From positions 2,604,001 to 2,668,000 of the forward strand of contig NC_084929.1 of the NCBI RefSeq assembly GCF_958298935.1: a stretch of 64,000 nucleotides of DNA. Reading direction: 5' to 3'. The first letter of the stretch is position 1; each line of letters starts with the position of its first letter. A program made the position numbers and the translations under genes. Of the stretch, positions 1 through 12,185 are shown piece after piece. The notes beneath the pieces were generated by a model. It did no database searches. It was not told the DNA's origin and saw nothing but the letters and a program-made list of their open reading frames with translations. The DNA comes from Phragmites australis (taxonomy: Eukaryota > Streptophyta > Magnoliopsida > Poales > Poaceae).

Positions 1-430
1 GACTCATCATCTTCCAGAGATATTGTTATCTTTGTAACTTCAGACTCCATGACTCTACCCGCGACTGAGCATCTTTCTCTTCTATCAACACAATCTTTTT
101 TTAGCAAAATCAGATTCCTCTTTAGCCTTGACACATGCCTGACTTCTTGAAGCATGTAACTCCATTATAATCTTGATTTTAATGGTACCATGTTGTCACA
201 TAAATAGATAAAACTAGAATCACCAGACTTTATGAAGAAATCCGCTCCTTGTTGGGCATCACATGATAAGAGTCAACTGAATCTAACATCCATGCTTCCA
301 ATTGACTGCTTCTTGATATCGAGAATTTCACTGTTGCTTTCTGAGTCACACATAGAAATTACCATATTAGCATTGCTCCACCACCTAACTATTTAGGTTA
401 TGATTCTTCGACGTCTTACACCTTAGCCTC
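1..430 (-). pseudogene. Copia-type gag-pol remnant (protease region)
   Basis: Read on the minus strand, about 300 to 1 gives a WMLDSVDSYHV-type segment followed by PNKE. This resembles the Copia protease start, where the active site is normally W-x-LDSG-(C/A)-SYH. The G after DS is V here. Further along, after a frame change, a VRHVSRLKRNLI segment matches the conserved RHVP-LKRNLISL stretch that follows the protease. Stop codons and frame changes break it, so it is a dead copy. The element continues beyond the left edge of the window. The assignment rests on remembered family motifs only. Confidence 0.5.
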
Positions 431-1900
431 CTACAGTCCCAGACTAACTAGATTACTCTAGTTACAGGTAAAGATCTCTATAATCTCCACTTCCTTCCAA
501 TTTAGCCCTTGATGCGTCACACCCTTTCAATCCATGCTTCAGAAACTGGTGCGTACAACTTGAATCGATTTCCACCCTTGCTGCTTTGAAAACGTTGCAA
601 ACCTACATCTTGAGCTCAAACAACGTGTTGCCACGCCACCGAGAACAACCTCCACGAGCCCTCACACTCCTATGTCAATGTTGTCAATCTCTTTATTTCT
701 ACTACCTACGGTATGACTAGCATGTCGCCACCAGTCTGTCTACCCTGCATCATGGTATGTTCACCCTCCAAGTGAACTGTCTGTCAGCCTTACCTTGATT
801 GTCTGTCATGTGCCCGCAAACTATCCAGCCACCACTGTTGAACTCTTATTAGTCACCATGTGCACCACGACCAAACAACATCGATAGTCTCTGCTCTTCA
901 TCGAGCACCGCAACACCGGCCTGAGGTTTGGCCACCCAGCCGACTGCCTCTCCTCTATTGCCTGTTGCAATATTTATCAGTGTTTGTGACCTCCTATCAT
1001 GCTCCAGCACATGCGCACTTTGGGTCTATGACCTCCTGTCGCACTCCAACACCTGCACATCTCATGTACGTGCCCGCAGGACACGCCTTGTCACTTGTAC
1101 GCCAATCCATTTGGCGTATGACAGAAAGTTCGATGTGGCCTCGCTGAATACCAAACTATTCGCCCTCGCCATGAATTGTCTGCCCGGGTCCATCACTGAA
1201 GCCGCTTGTCGTTGTCCAATCTCCGTGCGTGAACCCATAAACCACCGCCTCAGAAGAACACCTCCTGAACCACTGACCATGTGAATGAACCCGCATGCAT
1301 ATCGCCTTCTACAAACACTTGACCAAACACAACCCCAATTCCAACTCTATTCCTCCTCAGCCACGACTCTGCATGCCTCAAATCCTAGCACATGGCCCAA
1401 GGCCAGACCTGCCAGCAAAACTGGTGCATGCTTCAATAGCCGAAGCCGACCTTCCACTGACCGCCTCCGCCCACCACAGTGGCCTTTTCGATCAAACATC
1501 TGATCGACACCCAAAACATGCACCACCAGCCCACATGATCCACCGCCATCGACATCATCCAGCTAGAAAACCTAGCCACCACTGACACTCTTGTACACGA
1601 CTGAGCATACCGCGTGTCTGTGACGCCTTCACTCCGCCATCCGCGTTGCACAGTCCGTACGACTACGTCGACCCGCCACGACCACACGCGCCTCGCCTGC
1701 GCGCACAGGCCACTATCATGCTCTACCTTGCACCGTGTCCGCCTCGCACCACCCGTGTTTTGCATAACGCCTTATAGATGCATACTCCTCGCGCGCCCAT
1801 GTGATCTTCTACGCATCGCTTCTAGATCTAATCTAACCATGTCTATTACCATTTGTTAGGAAATTAGCCATCACTGGAGGCAACGAATCAATCTACTAAG
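431..1900. other. Unassigned repeat-derived region
   Basis: No gene is recognisable here. It contains short overlapping frames rich in Pro, His and Arg on both strands, around 860-1860, with no domain and no splice-supported exon. It may be internal sequence of the Copia remnant to its left. Confidence 0.3.
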
Positions 1901-1929
1901 ATGATATACATGATCACAGACTACACTAG

Positions 1930-2200
1930 AGCATGATATTTGTTAACAAGGTTCGATCGAAGCCTACATCTCCGGGGCATGACTATGGGCGCTCCTCCCC
2001 AACTAGTAACATCAATCGCTTCCTAGGGCTTCGGTAGAACCATTGCTGCCCTCTGCGAACCTATTACTATGCTATTATAGTTACAATAATAACTCTTCTC
2101 TCATATTTATGAGTCAGCCTAGTTACAGAAGTACTAGGATTCCACCTTAAATCCTACTTTAACTATATCATGTACCACTAATACAAATATAAGTCCTATA
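1930..2200 (+). repeat. Possible Copia LTR fragment
   Basis: The stretch TTGTTAACAAGGTTCGATCG, followed by AAGCCTACATCTCCGGGG, resembles the conserved early part of grass Copia LTRs (a TTAACGAGGTTCG-type motif, then a CCTAC-TCC-CGG motif). No clean TG...CA ends or second LTR were found. The orientation relative to the protease remnant is unclear. Confidence 0.3.
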
Positions 2201-3060
2201 CGCAACCAAATCTATACAATTATTCGATATATATCCAACCAGAATACAACGTAGGTTCTGAATCCATGGGATAGGCGCACACGAATTCATCATTCTGCCA
2301 GCAGCAAACCAGAAAAGCCACGGCGACGAATCTGCAGGGTACATATGTTTAAGTTCTAGAATCCAGCCGTATGCACGTGCCTACCGAGTTCTCTTGTCAC
2401 ATGAATGTCGTAGCAGAAGATGAAAAATAAACAAAATTTCAACGAAATTTCATAAATTTTGGTGTTTTCTCAAAATTTATGAAAATTCACTTAAAATTCA
2501 GCAAATTTTTAATCCTTGCTGTATCCATCCATCATCAGGAGCTCTCAGAGTGAAAGAATAGCAATGGTCTTTGTCCTTTTCTGTTCTCCGAAAAAGAAGG
2601 AGAAATACTGTATAAGTATAAGGAGTGTATAAGGAGTAAAAGAAAACGAAAGAAACAGTTTCATGTCAGGTAACATCAGAGAACGAAAAAAAAAAGTTCT
2701 TTATAGATGTTTTAGCTTCCGATAGGCAGAACAAGGTGGCAATCAATTACTTCACTTTTGGCGTGTTTACTCGTCTTTCATCTCCCACTTTCGACACTTT
2801 AAATTACTACTAACGTTCAATCCATCACACTCATTCACTTTAACTCCAATCTATAATAGTTTTTAATAAGGACTCTTTAGAAAAAATACTACCTAAAAAA
2901 CTTAAAACAAAATCTATTTAAGAATAAAACTAACTTTTTTTAAACAACATCTATTTTAAACCGGGGGAGTACCTGGTTAAGGTCAATCGCATGCACCTTG
3001 CAGAAACGACTGTTGGCTTGATCTCAAGCTGCCAGCCTGCTTGCGCGCATCAGCAAAATA
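2200..3060. other. AT-rich intergenic stretch with a truncated MITE-like end
   Basis: No gene is visible. Near 2870-2972 an AT-rich segment ends in CCGGGGGAGTA, which looks like one end of a Stowaway MITE (usual terminus CTCCCTCC at a TA site). The opposite end could not be matched. The rest shows nothing I can name. Confidence 0.3.
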
Positions 3061-3685
3061 GTTTACAGCAAGTTTTACGGTAAAAATCTAAAAATAGGCA
3101 ATAAACGTCACCATATTTGCTAAAATAACAATATATCGGTGTATTTATAAATTTAGCACAGGTATTCGGTACCTCAAACACCGAAAAATCGATTTTGGTA
3201 CATAAGGCTGGCCCCAATCACGTCACGTCGCGTTGGTGCTTTCGGTGCGCCGGTCGCGTCGTTTCGTTTGTCATTTTTTTAACCCACGCGCTGCCGTATT
3301 TCGCTATAACAATTTAGTTTTAAATTTGTTTCAACGTAATTTTTATCAACATGTTATTATTCATTTAATGTATTTATGTAGATAATTTTTAGTGAAATAA
3401 CATTGGGAGGATATAAAATCTAATTTATCGAATAATAATAGTTGTAAAGTACGATTATCATATAACCCGATATAGATGTTACATACACTGATAAACATTA
3501 CATATGATATGAGGTTTTTTCTTCACTGCGTGAATGGACCTTAACCATAAAGAGATGGCGACAACAAACGTTGGCATATACGGTACGTCTAAAGAATAAC
3601 TTAATAGTGTTCTGCTGCTAAACTAAACATGCCTTAGGGAATAAAAATAGACCGGGTTACAATAGATGCTCTCTACTAAGTACAC

Positions 3686-6600
3686 CTAGAATATTTGCCC
3701 TTTCGTAGCGTGACGGGCTCTCTTCCGTTTTCTTTCCCTCTCCGCTTCGCGTGCCTCAGCCATGGCGTGTTCCTTGGCTGCCATCCTCATACGCTCCTCC
3801 TCCTGATGCTTGAGTCGTAGTTCCTCCTACTGTTACTCATACTTTCGGTGTTCGTACACTTCACTTCTCCACCGCATGCTCATGTCGACCCACTACTTAT
3901 TGTGCGCATTTTGCTCCATGTCCAACCATTTCATGAAGTCATTGATAGGTGGAAGAGACTGGACAAATGAAACAAAAGGGTAGATTAGTAAGATAATGTA
4001 TGAAATGATACAAAAAGTGCTACATTAGTAATATATGTCGTTATACCAGTGGGTACTCATACGGTCCATATCGAGGCTTATCGTACTGGTAGTTGGCACA
4101 TATGAAGAAGCGTAGGTCATATGTGTAGGGGATGTTCTAAGACTCGTGAAGCCTACAAGGTTCGTCACATAAGCACATCGGCGATTTGACCCTATAGAGG
4201 ATAAAGATCCCTCAATGTTTATTGGGTGGGTTTGGTGAAGCTGAGGAAGACATTACAATTGAGAGAGCTGAGGAATGAGTAGTCTATCTATGGACGAGGG
4301 TGGTGTTATTTTTTGTGGTTGTGGGCTGGTGCATGGACTGAGTGCATGGGCTTGATTGGGGGCTGGAGCATACGATTCCCTGTGAAAACTGGAAAACTTG
4401 TGGCACTGATGCTTGGTAGAGATTCTCTGTGAAAGTTGTTGCTTAGTGTGAAAGTAGAGGGTGCCCTTGTACCCCTTAGGTTCACTTACTATCGTCGTCT
4501 TCTACACGAACCAGATATGACATCCCTGCTGAAGAGCATATACATCACCAAGAAGTTTGTGATGTCTTTGTTGATCAATTGTGCGTCTTCTGGAAACACC
4601 TAACACTAAAGATGAGCATTCAAATCAATGGAAAAAAGATAAGCAGAGTGAGCACATAGGAAATTACTAACCTGAATGTGAGATGCATACTGGTCGAGCA
4701 ACATCACTATCGTTCTTTGCCTCCTAGAGAAACCTAGAACACAAAGATGGTTGACCAGTTCGCACACCTTGAGATAAGTTTGACGCTGCTCATGCAAGAG
4801 GACCCTAAGGTCCTCGGTGGTTATATGTTAGAGCGGAGTGGTTAGCGCAGAACAGAAGGGTCTTGCATGTAATTTGGCCATGGCTTGGATTAGGTTGCTC
4901 TCCTTGAAGGGATCATCATTCCCTTCACGCACAACCTTGAGATAAGTTTGACATTGCTCATGCAAGAGGACCCTAAGGTCCTCGGTGGTTATATGTTAGA
5001 GCGGAGTGGTTAGCGCAGAACAGAAGGGTCCTGCATGTAATTTGGCCATGGCTTGGATTAGGTTGCTCTCCTTGAAGGGATCATCATTCCCTTCACGCAT
5101 AACCTGTAATGAGGCATTAAATGCTATATGGATTGTTGTAGGTGTCCATAAAAAGCTTGTACTCAAAGATCCCACCATAGATTTATTGATCCTTCAATGC
5201 AACGTTATGGCTCTGTACCAAAGCACGGATCCCTGATTATTTAAGAAACATTAAACAAGTATTAAATATCATAACTATTTGACAAACATTACATAAATTA
5301 TGTGCTAAAATTATTTGATAAACATTACATAAATTAAAAATAATTAAAATAACAATACAGTGAAATAATACATAATAGGAATGACTATGATAATAAAGTC
5401 AATAATGTGTATGTCATTAACAAGTACAAGTGCATAGAATAACTGCACTAGCAACTCAACGACGATGACGCCGCACGCAAACCCCAGGAGTGCACGCATC
5501 TGGTGGGTGTGTGGCCTTCTTCCCAGCGGCCTATGCTAGCCCCTGCCTCGTGTTCCATTGCTCATCATCATCATCATCATCCTACCCTGTGGGATCCCCA
5601 GCGAACGTGTATTCCCGCCTGCTAACTTAGCCATGCATGTACCATGAAGAAAGATCCTCATGCGGTAGTGTGGACACCCATAGAACATGCTCCGATGGAG
5701 TCCGATGTGTCGAAGGCTCGCCCTACTGATACCACTGTGAACCCCTAGATGCATCAGGATATTGGAGCTTGATGAAGCTGGCGGCCCGTATTGCAGCAGT
5801 CCAGTCAAAGTCATGTGTGCCACTCCAGTTAGGCATCTGCTGCATGTAGTCAATGACGTCCTCGTGACGAGTCGATGCTGTAGGCGGAGGTGTCAGCGTA
5901 GCTTGAGGAGGTTGTGTCCACTACGAGACCTGTGAACCCAGTGTACACTGCTTGGGAGCAGGAGCCTGTGTGCACTCCTTGTGATGCTCCGAAGCAGAAC
6001 ATGCCTCTCGCGACTGTGCCTGAACAGGTTCATCATGGGCACTGGACGAGCGCCTGCTATGGGAGGCACGAGATGAGTCTATGGCTGGTAGGTCATACTC
6101 CCTGCAATGCGGTGCACAACCACCTAGACCACGTATAGCAGCCAGGAAGCAGGACCCTTTCATCCTCATATAGTCCTAGAGAGGGTTCTGATCCCTCCGT
6201 ATTGATGACCCGCTTCCTTCCCCAAAAGCTTGCTCCGCCTACGTATGCATCTCGCATGCCTCTTCAATCTGTATAAGATGAGGACCATGTTAGTATTACA
6301 AAGGTTTAACTAATAAAAATCATTATAAATATTGCAATAATTGTCACAACATGAAGAAGACGGGCACAATCCTCGAGGAAGGGTCTGGGGTCTAGCTCTA
6401 CAAGTCCGCTAAGTAAGGTGGCACGCGTGCACGGACGGTACCACGAAAGATACTCCTAGTACGTGGCGTCGTCGTATTGTCCAGCAGGAACGATGACATC
6501 CACCATAGCTAACTCCGTCCACCTCTGTAGGTGCTCAACATTCATGGATGCCTAGTCCCGCATGCTTCCGCCCCCTGTGCGCACCTCCTATACGTGAACA

Positions 6601-7812
6601 AAATAGTTATAATTTATTAACATGGATCACCAAAAGTACTAATACTATCTACAATAACACACTTACTCATGCGCCCGACTGATATCTCGTGGGGGAGGTA
6701 CTAGCACCACCTGTCAGTACCTGAACTGCCTCTGTACACGCTCAGAAAAATATGCTTCCACGTTGTTCATATACAACAAGTAATATTTTGTCATCCATAA
6801 GTCTGAGTCACGCCAACAATATGATGTGATGAGCCCTCCAGTCGCAATTTCGGCCACTCGTGCTATACGCCATGGATCCCACTCCACGAGATCGATGCTA
6901 AAGACATCCAAATCACTGATCATCCGAGAGTAGTTACCATGGTCTTAGTGCTAACTTCATCTCAGCCTGGTATGCATCCACCAATACCCCATCATAGGCC
7001 TCATGTCATCTGCAATACCATCGGCGATAGTGACTGGATAGTAGCTCTTGAGTACCCAAGGCTGACAAACCGGGAGGTAATTTGAGCTCCATAGCTGTAA
7101 GAGGTGTAGGCAGCCTGTAACTGATCCCTTCGTCTTTGATCGCTAGGTTGCATCACACAACCCTCTGTTGGTGACAGCCAGCACAGCAGATCCTCAACTG
7201 TAAGATGTCGGCTCATAAGGATGTGACGTGAGCTGACTCGCTAACCGTACAATATAGGGGACGACATAATTATCTGTCGTGTTGCAGAATTTGATGCCTC
7301 CCAGCAGTACGTACAAGTATACCTCATAATGCTATAAAACTATAGCCTCGTCCATATTTGGTGGGCATGAACTGAATTGTGGAAGCCCATGAATCCAGAA
7401 CATGGAGAGGCTAACATCCTTCTTGTCATATTGCACACCAAACCTATAAGATGCAGATGGTCAATGAAGCTTGAATATCACTATAATATTTGAAGTGCAT
7501 TACATAACAAATAATTACATGCTCTCAATGTAACCCTTGCATTGCTCCTTTGTTGGTCATAAAACTATTAACGGGGCGCCCCTGATTAGCAGCCCGGTCA
7601 GCATGGCCACATCCCTCAATGTTACGACCATCTCGCCAAAAGGAAAGTGGAACGTGTGCGTCTCAGGACGCCACCAGTCAACGAGACCTATGAGCAGTGG
7701 CTCCTCAATTGGCGGGAGAGGTGTCCTACCACCACCTGCCATGGGAGCTCCGACCATCATGAGAGTGAAAGGTAGTAGTCCTCCTCGTGGAATCGAGGGT
7801 CTAACTCTTTAA
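3686..7812 (-). pseudogene. Plant mobile domain (PMD/MAIN-like) protein, broken
   Basis: On the minus strand near 7760-7560, WRPETHTFHFPFGEMVVTL followed by RDVAMLTGLLIRG is the classic start of the plant mobile domain (Transposase 36-like/PMD family). Further blocks occur at 7216-7001 (HLTVEDLLCWL region) and 6923-6714 (DLVEWDPW...WRDSDLWMTK...VQRQF). The tail at about 3840-3686 is a charged Glu/Arg/Lys coiled-coil-like segment ending in GQIF and a stop. Just before that segment the same frame carries TAA and TAG codons, and the PMD blocks lie in separate short frames, so the gene is decayed. It lies downstream of the transposase on the same strand inside the same terminal repeats. PMD proteins in plants include the MAIN/MAIL silencing factors, and many copies are carried by transposons. 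Exon borders were not resolved. Confidence 0.55.
4767..5102. repeat. 168-bp tandem duplication
   Basis: A 168-bp unit beginning at CCTTGAGATAAGTTTGAC occurs twice head to tail (4767-4934 and 4935-5102). I noticed only a few differences, for example GACGCTG versus GACATTG and GGGTCTTG versus GGGTCCTG. The unit is a multiple of three. It lies inside the PMD gene remnant, so it would add 56 codons without shifting the frame. Confidence 0.9.
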
Positions 7813-8337
7813 TCGTGTGGATACTCCGGACTCACAACAGAAGCAACTGCAAAAGGTATCCAATACATGTACTGAGTTAGTAGCAAATTATTGTTGCAAT
7901 TAAAAATCACATATAATCATGGTACATACTACCCTGCGAAAATTATCCGTCCTCTATGGTCCTCATCTTATTGTTGCTGAAGAAGCTCAGAAGACCACCA
8001 TAAGCCATGACAATGATTTCAAGCTACATCGTTCAATAAGTAGGTGAATAAAAAATTAGAATATATTACAAGCTTCATGGTTCAATAAGTATGTGAATAA
8101 CAAATTAGAATATATTACAAGCTTCATGGTTCAATAAATAGGTGAATAACAAGCTTCATGGTTCAATAAAAAAACATCGTGTGTGATGCCAGTACCAAAC
8201 GATATATTATAAAATAAATAGTACAACTAATAGGTGAATAACAATTTAGAATACAAACCATGATTGCAAATAACTTTAAACAACAAATTAAAATGCAAAA
8301 ACTCTAATACACTACAGTTTGATAGTGACCTGATAGT

Positions 8338-10611
8338 TTACTGCCGGATCGGACATGTCCTTCTGTCATGACCAGGTTGTTTGTAAAGTTTGCACTTACA
8401 TAGGCCGTCAACAGCATCTTCTTCATCCATATCACCATGCAACCTCATGGCTCTAGGCCTTCCAGGATCCATGTGTCGTGCTCAGGGATAAGGTACCTAC
8501 TAGGCCCCTCGATCGCTTTGTAGCTGCTTCGATGTTGAATGACCGCATCTTTGAAAGCCATATGCTCTTCAATACAACAATCGTGAAGTACGGTACTACG
8601 TACTATGATCCATCATTATCGCCCATATCCCTGCAAGCAGCTAAGATATGGGAGCATGGGATATGATGCAGTTTTGGCTTATTGTATGTGCACTTCACCT
8701 CGTGAGACCCAAGTTGACGCTATAGTATGGTGTCCTCTGCGCTATACCTTGAAGTATACCTATGATGGCATATGACCTCGAATTCGTTGTTGGTCAAATC
8801 GTAGATCCTCGTTCGATGAAATGTGTCTTATTTCTCCCTCTGGGTATGATTTCCTCCACCTTAGGTGCAAACTGTGTGCTGCAATTCATAGCAGCATTAC
8901 CACAGTCTCAAAAGTAGTCCGTCGTTCTATAGAATTTGAGCTCAATGATGGCACACAATGGGAGGCCCCGTACTCCCTTTAGGACATTGTTGAACGTCTT
9001 TGCTATATTTGTTGTCATGATGGTGTACGTAACAAGGGATACAATAATTTTGGAAGGCCTATTTGCATAAGAAAAGGGTACAATATGATCATTTAAATTC
9101 TATGTGCTAACCTGGCATCATGAGTGTCATGGATTAAGGCCCAAAGCTCTGTCGGCTTCCCCGCTATCCACTGGCTAAATGTAGCACGTGAACAGCTAAC
9201 AATAGTTTGTCCCCCAACTATTTGCGTTCGCAGATATTCCTCCTGTGCTTGTTGATCTGTCATCATCTTGTAAGTGGTCTCATCTAACTCTCTCCATATC
9301 TCGTTGAACTTTGCATGCTGGTTCTGTATACACAACCTTTTGAATCTCTTTACAATAGACTCGCTACAGTTCCTTGTGTATAGGTTCGCTCCAAAGTGCC
9401 GCATGCACTATCTTCTCTCCACATCAGGCTATGCAATGGAGTTGTTTGTGCTATCATGCAGCACGTTCAACGCATGCAGAAGGCCCTTGTTGCATTCTGA
9501 GATAATGCAAATTTGTTCCCTGTTTCCCATGACACGTGTCCTCACCAAAGTGAGGAACCACATCCAGCTATCATTGTTCTCACTCTCAACCATTGCAAAG
9601 GCAAGAGGAACGATTTGATTATTTGCATCCACATATACGACCGACTTGCAATGTCTGAAAGCTTCGATGCATTGTCCCAAGAACTAGAATAACCTAATGA
9701 GGTATCGGTCAGTAGTGCTGTATGACCCATCCTCTAGCTTGATCGGCTCATCCGCCATGTCCCACTGAGTACCTAGATTCGTTATGGCAATCTTCTGCAG
9801 TAGCCTCGGAGCATAGATGTAAGACTCCTCAAAGCTTCCAAACAGAATCTTCAACGCCTTCTGCTTCGCTTGTCACGTGGTGAGGTAATTGATCAGCATA
9901 CTCGTTTTAGACTGCACCTCCTCCATAATGAATTTTGACGACAAACAAATGTCCGTGGCAACAAGAGTGATGAGGAGTTGGGTTATGAACCTTGCATCAA
10001 CGGTGTGGCTCGCATTCCTAATAACCTCTTCGCTGCATGTATGTGGGGTGTGTCTACTGATCACAAAATAGTTCTCATATTTTGGCATATGTGCTTGTAC
10101 TAAGTAAGGATAATTTAGGTGCTTGATACACCTGACCTCATACTCCGTGGGGTTAAATCGGGCGCACTTGTGGCCCCTTTTTGTCATTAAAGCATAGTTG
10201 CTAATAAAGTGGATGACCTCCCCCTATTACGTAATTGTTGCTTGACATGGATGTCACTATTCCGGTATACCCAGTTAGATAAGGTGTTATACTCAACGAT
10301 GGCACAAACCAGCAGCCCAGCACCACGAAAATACTAGATCGCAGCCATCGGGTCATCGTTGTCAGCAGCTTCTTCATCCCTCTACCACCGGCTTCATCAT
10401 CCATGCATCCTGCATCTACCTGAGAAGGGTCCACTCTAACTCTCTCTCTCCCGAAACTGCCCTCTCTAGCATACCCTCCATCCTCTTCATGCATCACTTG
10501 CTGGTCTGATCCTTTTACGGTAGTTACTGTATCACCTTGCACCAGTCGTGGCACTATATTTACATACACCCCCATATCAAAGTTATCCTCGAATACCTTG
10601 CGTGAGTACAA
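8338..10611 (-). pseudogene. MULE transposase (MuDR type), defective
   Basis: The minus strand shows the domain order of a MuDR-type transposase. About 10187-9873 is the N-terminal DNA-binding region (RCIKHLNYPYLVQAHMPKYE...HTPHTC). About 9680-9429 is the catalytic core (NNQIVPLAFAMVESENNDSW, then IISECNKGLLHAL). About 9404-9093 follows the core (FGANLYTR...IVKRFKRL...WIAGKPTELWALI). About 8705-8620 is a SWIM zinc finger (VKCTYNKPKLHHIPCSHILA). About 8410-8340 is a C-terminal zinc knuckle (CKCKLYKQPGHDRRTCP) with its stop at 8338. Two catalytic defects are visible. The core jumps from VVYVD straight to ANNQIVP, so the roughly 20-residue segment holding the usual D-G-T motif is gone. The usual ISD is ISE. 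Frame changes also separate the blocks. Confidence 0.7.
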
Positions 10612-12185
10612 AACCCATGCATTATTTCATCTCATCTCGAACAACGTATGGACAACAACCGAGCTGTTTGAATAAGCTGTGGTCACACATCCTCTAGGAC
10701 AACAGTATGGGATTGCTGGTTCACACGAAAAAGACTCATAACATGTGATTTTAGGCCATCCAGGTCATTAGATACCTCAACAAAACTTTCTATGTGCTAG
10801 TAGTTCTGAATTGTTACGAGCATCTCGTGCAAAACTGCGGGGCGTTCCACATAATAAATATGAAAAGTCATACCGTATCCGCTAAACAAAGGTATATCTA
10901 ATAAAATAATTACTTAGATGTATATACAATACACAAATAATTACACCACTTGATAAATAATAAATAAATTAACAATGCAAATTAAATAGTACTATACTTA
11001 ACAATACTAATTAAATCATCAATATTGAATTCAAATGAAATAATTAATAATTAATATTGTATTAAAATATTAATTAAACTATCATGAAAATTATATTGAC
11101 CAAATATTCAATCTTATTATAAATTGACTTTAAAACTATTTTAAAAATCTAGTTTTGCTAGGTTTTTTATACCACATTTACTCTTCTAGAAGTCAGAAGC
11201 ATTAGCATGCCGCTCTCAACCTCGGTGATCATCTCCTTTTTACTGTGAATATTACTATGCCTATAGTTCCTAGTAAAATTTTAGTGCTCACATTTAACAA
11301 TACACTATTAACCTATTCATAAATTTCTTTATGTTGAGTGACCTGAAGAGAGAAAGGGACTAGTCTATGTTGAGTGATCTGAAGAGAGAAATGGACTAGT
11401 CTACGGTGAGTAGAAGACACTGAAAATATTACTCTATTTGACTTCATAGCTACTTTTTTTTCTTTAACTAAGGACATGAGTTCTTGTGCGCACCACTATT
11501 TTAATAGTTTGAATTAAAATACTAATTAAACAAGCGCATACCACTATTAATTAAAAAATTTAATTTCATGATTTTTTGGTGCATTGTGATTTATATCAAA
11601 TCTCTCTGTCCAATCTAAGTTTTTTAATCTTCATAAAAATTATTTTTTATTATTTACCTTTTCTTTTTCTTTTTTTCTCTCTTTTCTCTTATTACATCGA
11701 CACCCTACTTTCACATATAGAGAGCATACATGCACTGCCACCACTAGTACATAGTGCCACCACTAGACTATTATGTTATTAAACTAATTAAATAATCAAT
11801 TACACTGACTAATCAAATTCACACGAATTACTATTATACAATCTACTTAGTCTAACTAAACAAATAATTAGTATTATACAAATTCACACTAATTACTATT
11901 ACCCTGACTAAGTAAATAATCAAATTCATATAATCAAACTAAGCAAATAATTATACAAATGTAATTGAACGGATTAAATAATCTCCTTACTCTAATTACT
12001 ATTATTGTTACAAATCTTAATTAAATACATAATTTAAGTACTTACTGTAACTCGCGCTACCGCTCCTTCTCGTCTCAGGCCACCTCGTGTTGCTTCTTCT
12101 CTCCACGCGCTGCGCTGCTGCTTCTCCTCTCCTCTCCTTCCTTGCTTGCGCTACTCGTTTGCTCTCTGGACATGTTGCGGCTCCT
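10612..12185. other. Non-coding right part of the MULE
   Basis: AT-rich sequence between the transposase start and the right inverted repeat. A C/T-rich stretch with cgcgctgc motifs at about 12050-12180 lies just inside the right inverted repeat and could be the transposase promoter or leader. No other coding content is recognised. The 11340-11410 area holds a short direct repeat (TGTTGAGTGA-CTGAAGAGAGAAA-GGACTAGTCTA). Confidence 0.4.

Noticed and set aside
860..1860. Pro/His/Arg-rich frames on both strands
   Set aside because: Composition follows base content. No domain, no splice-supported structure, and the neighbourhood is degraded Copia.
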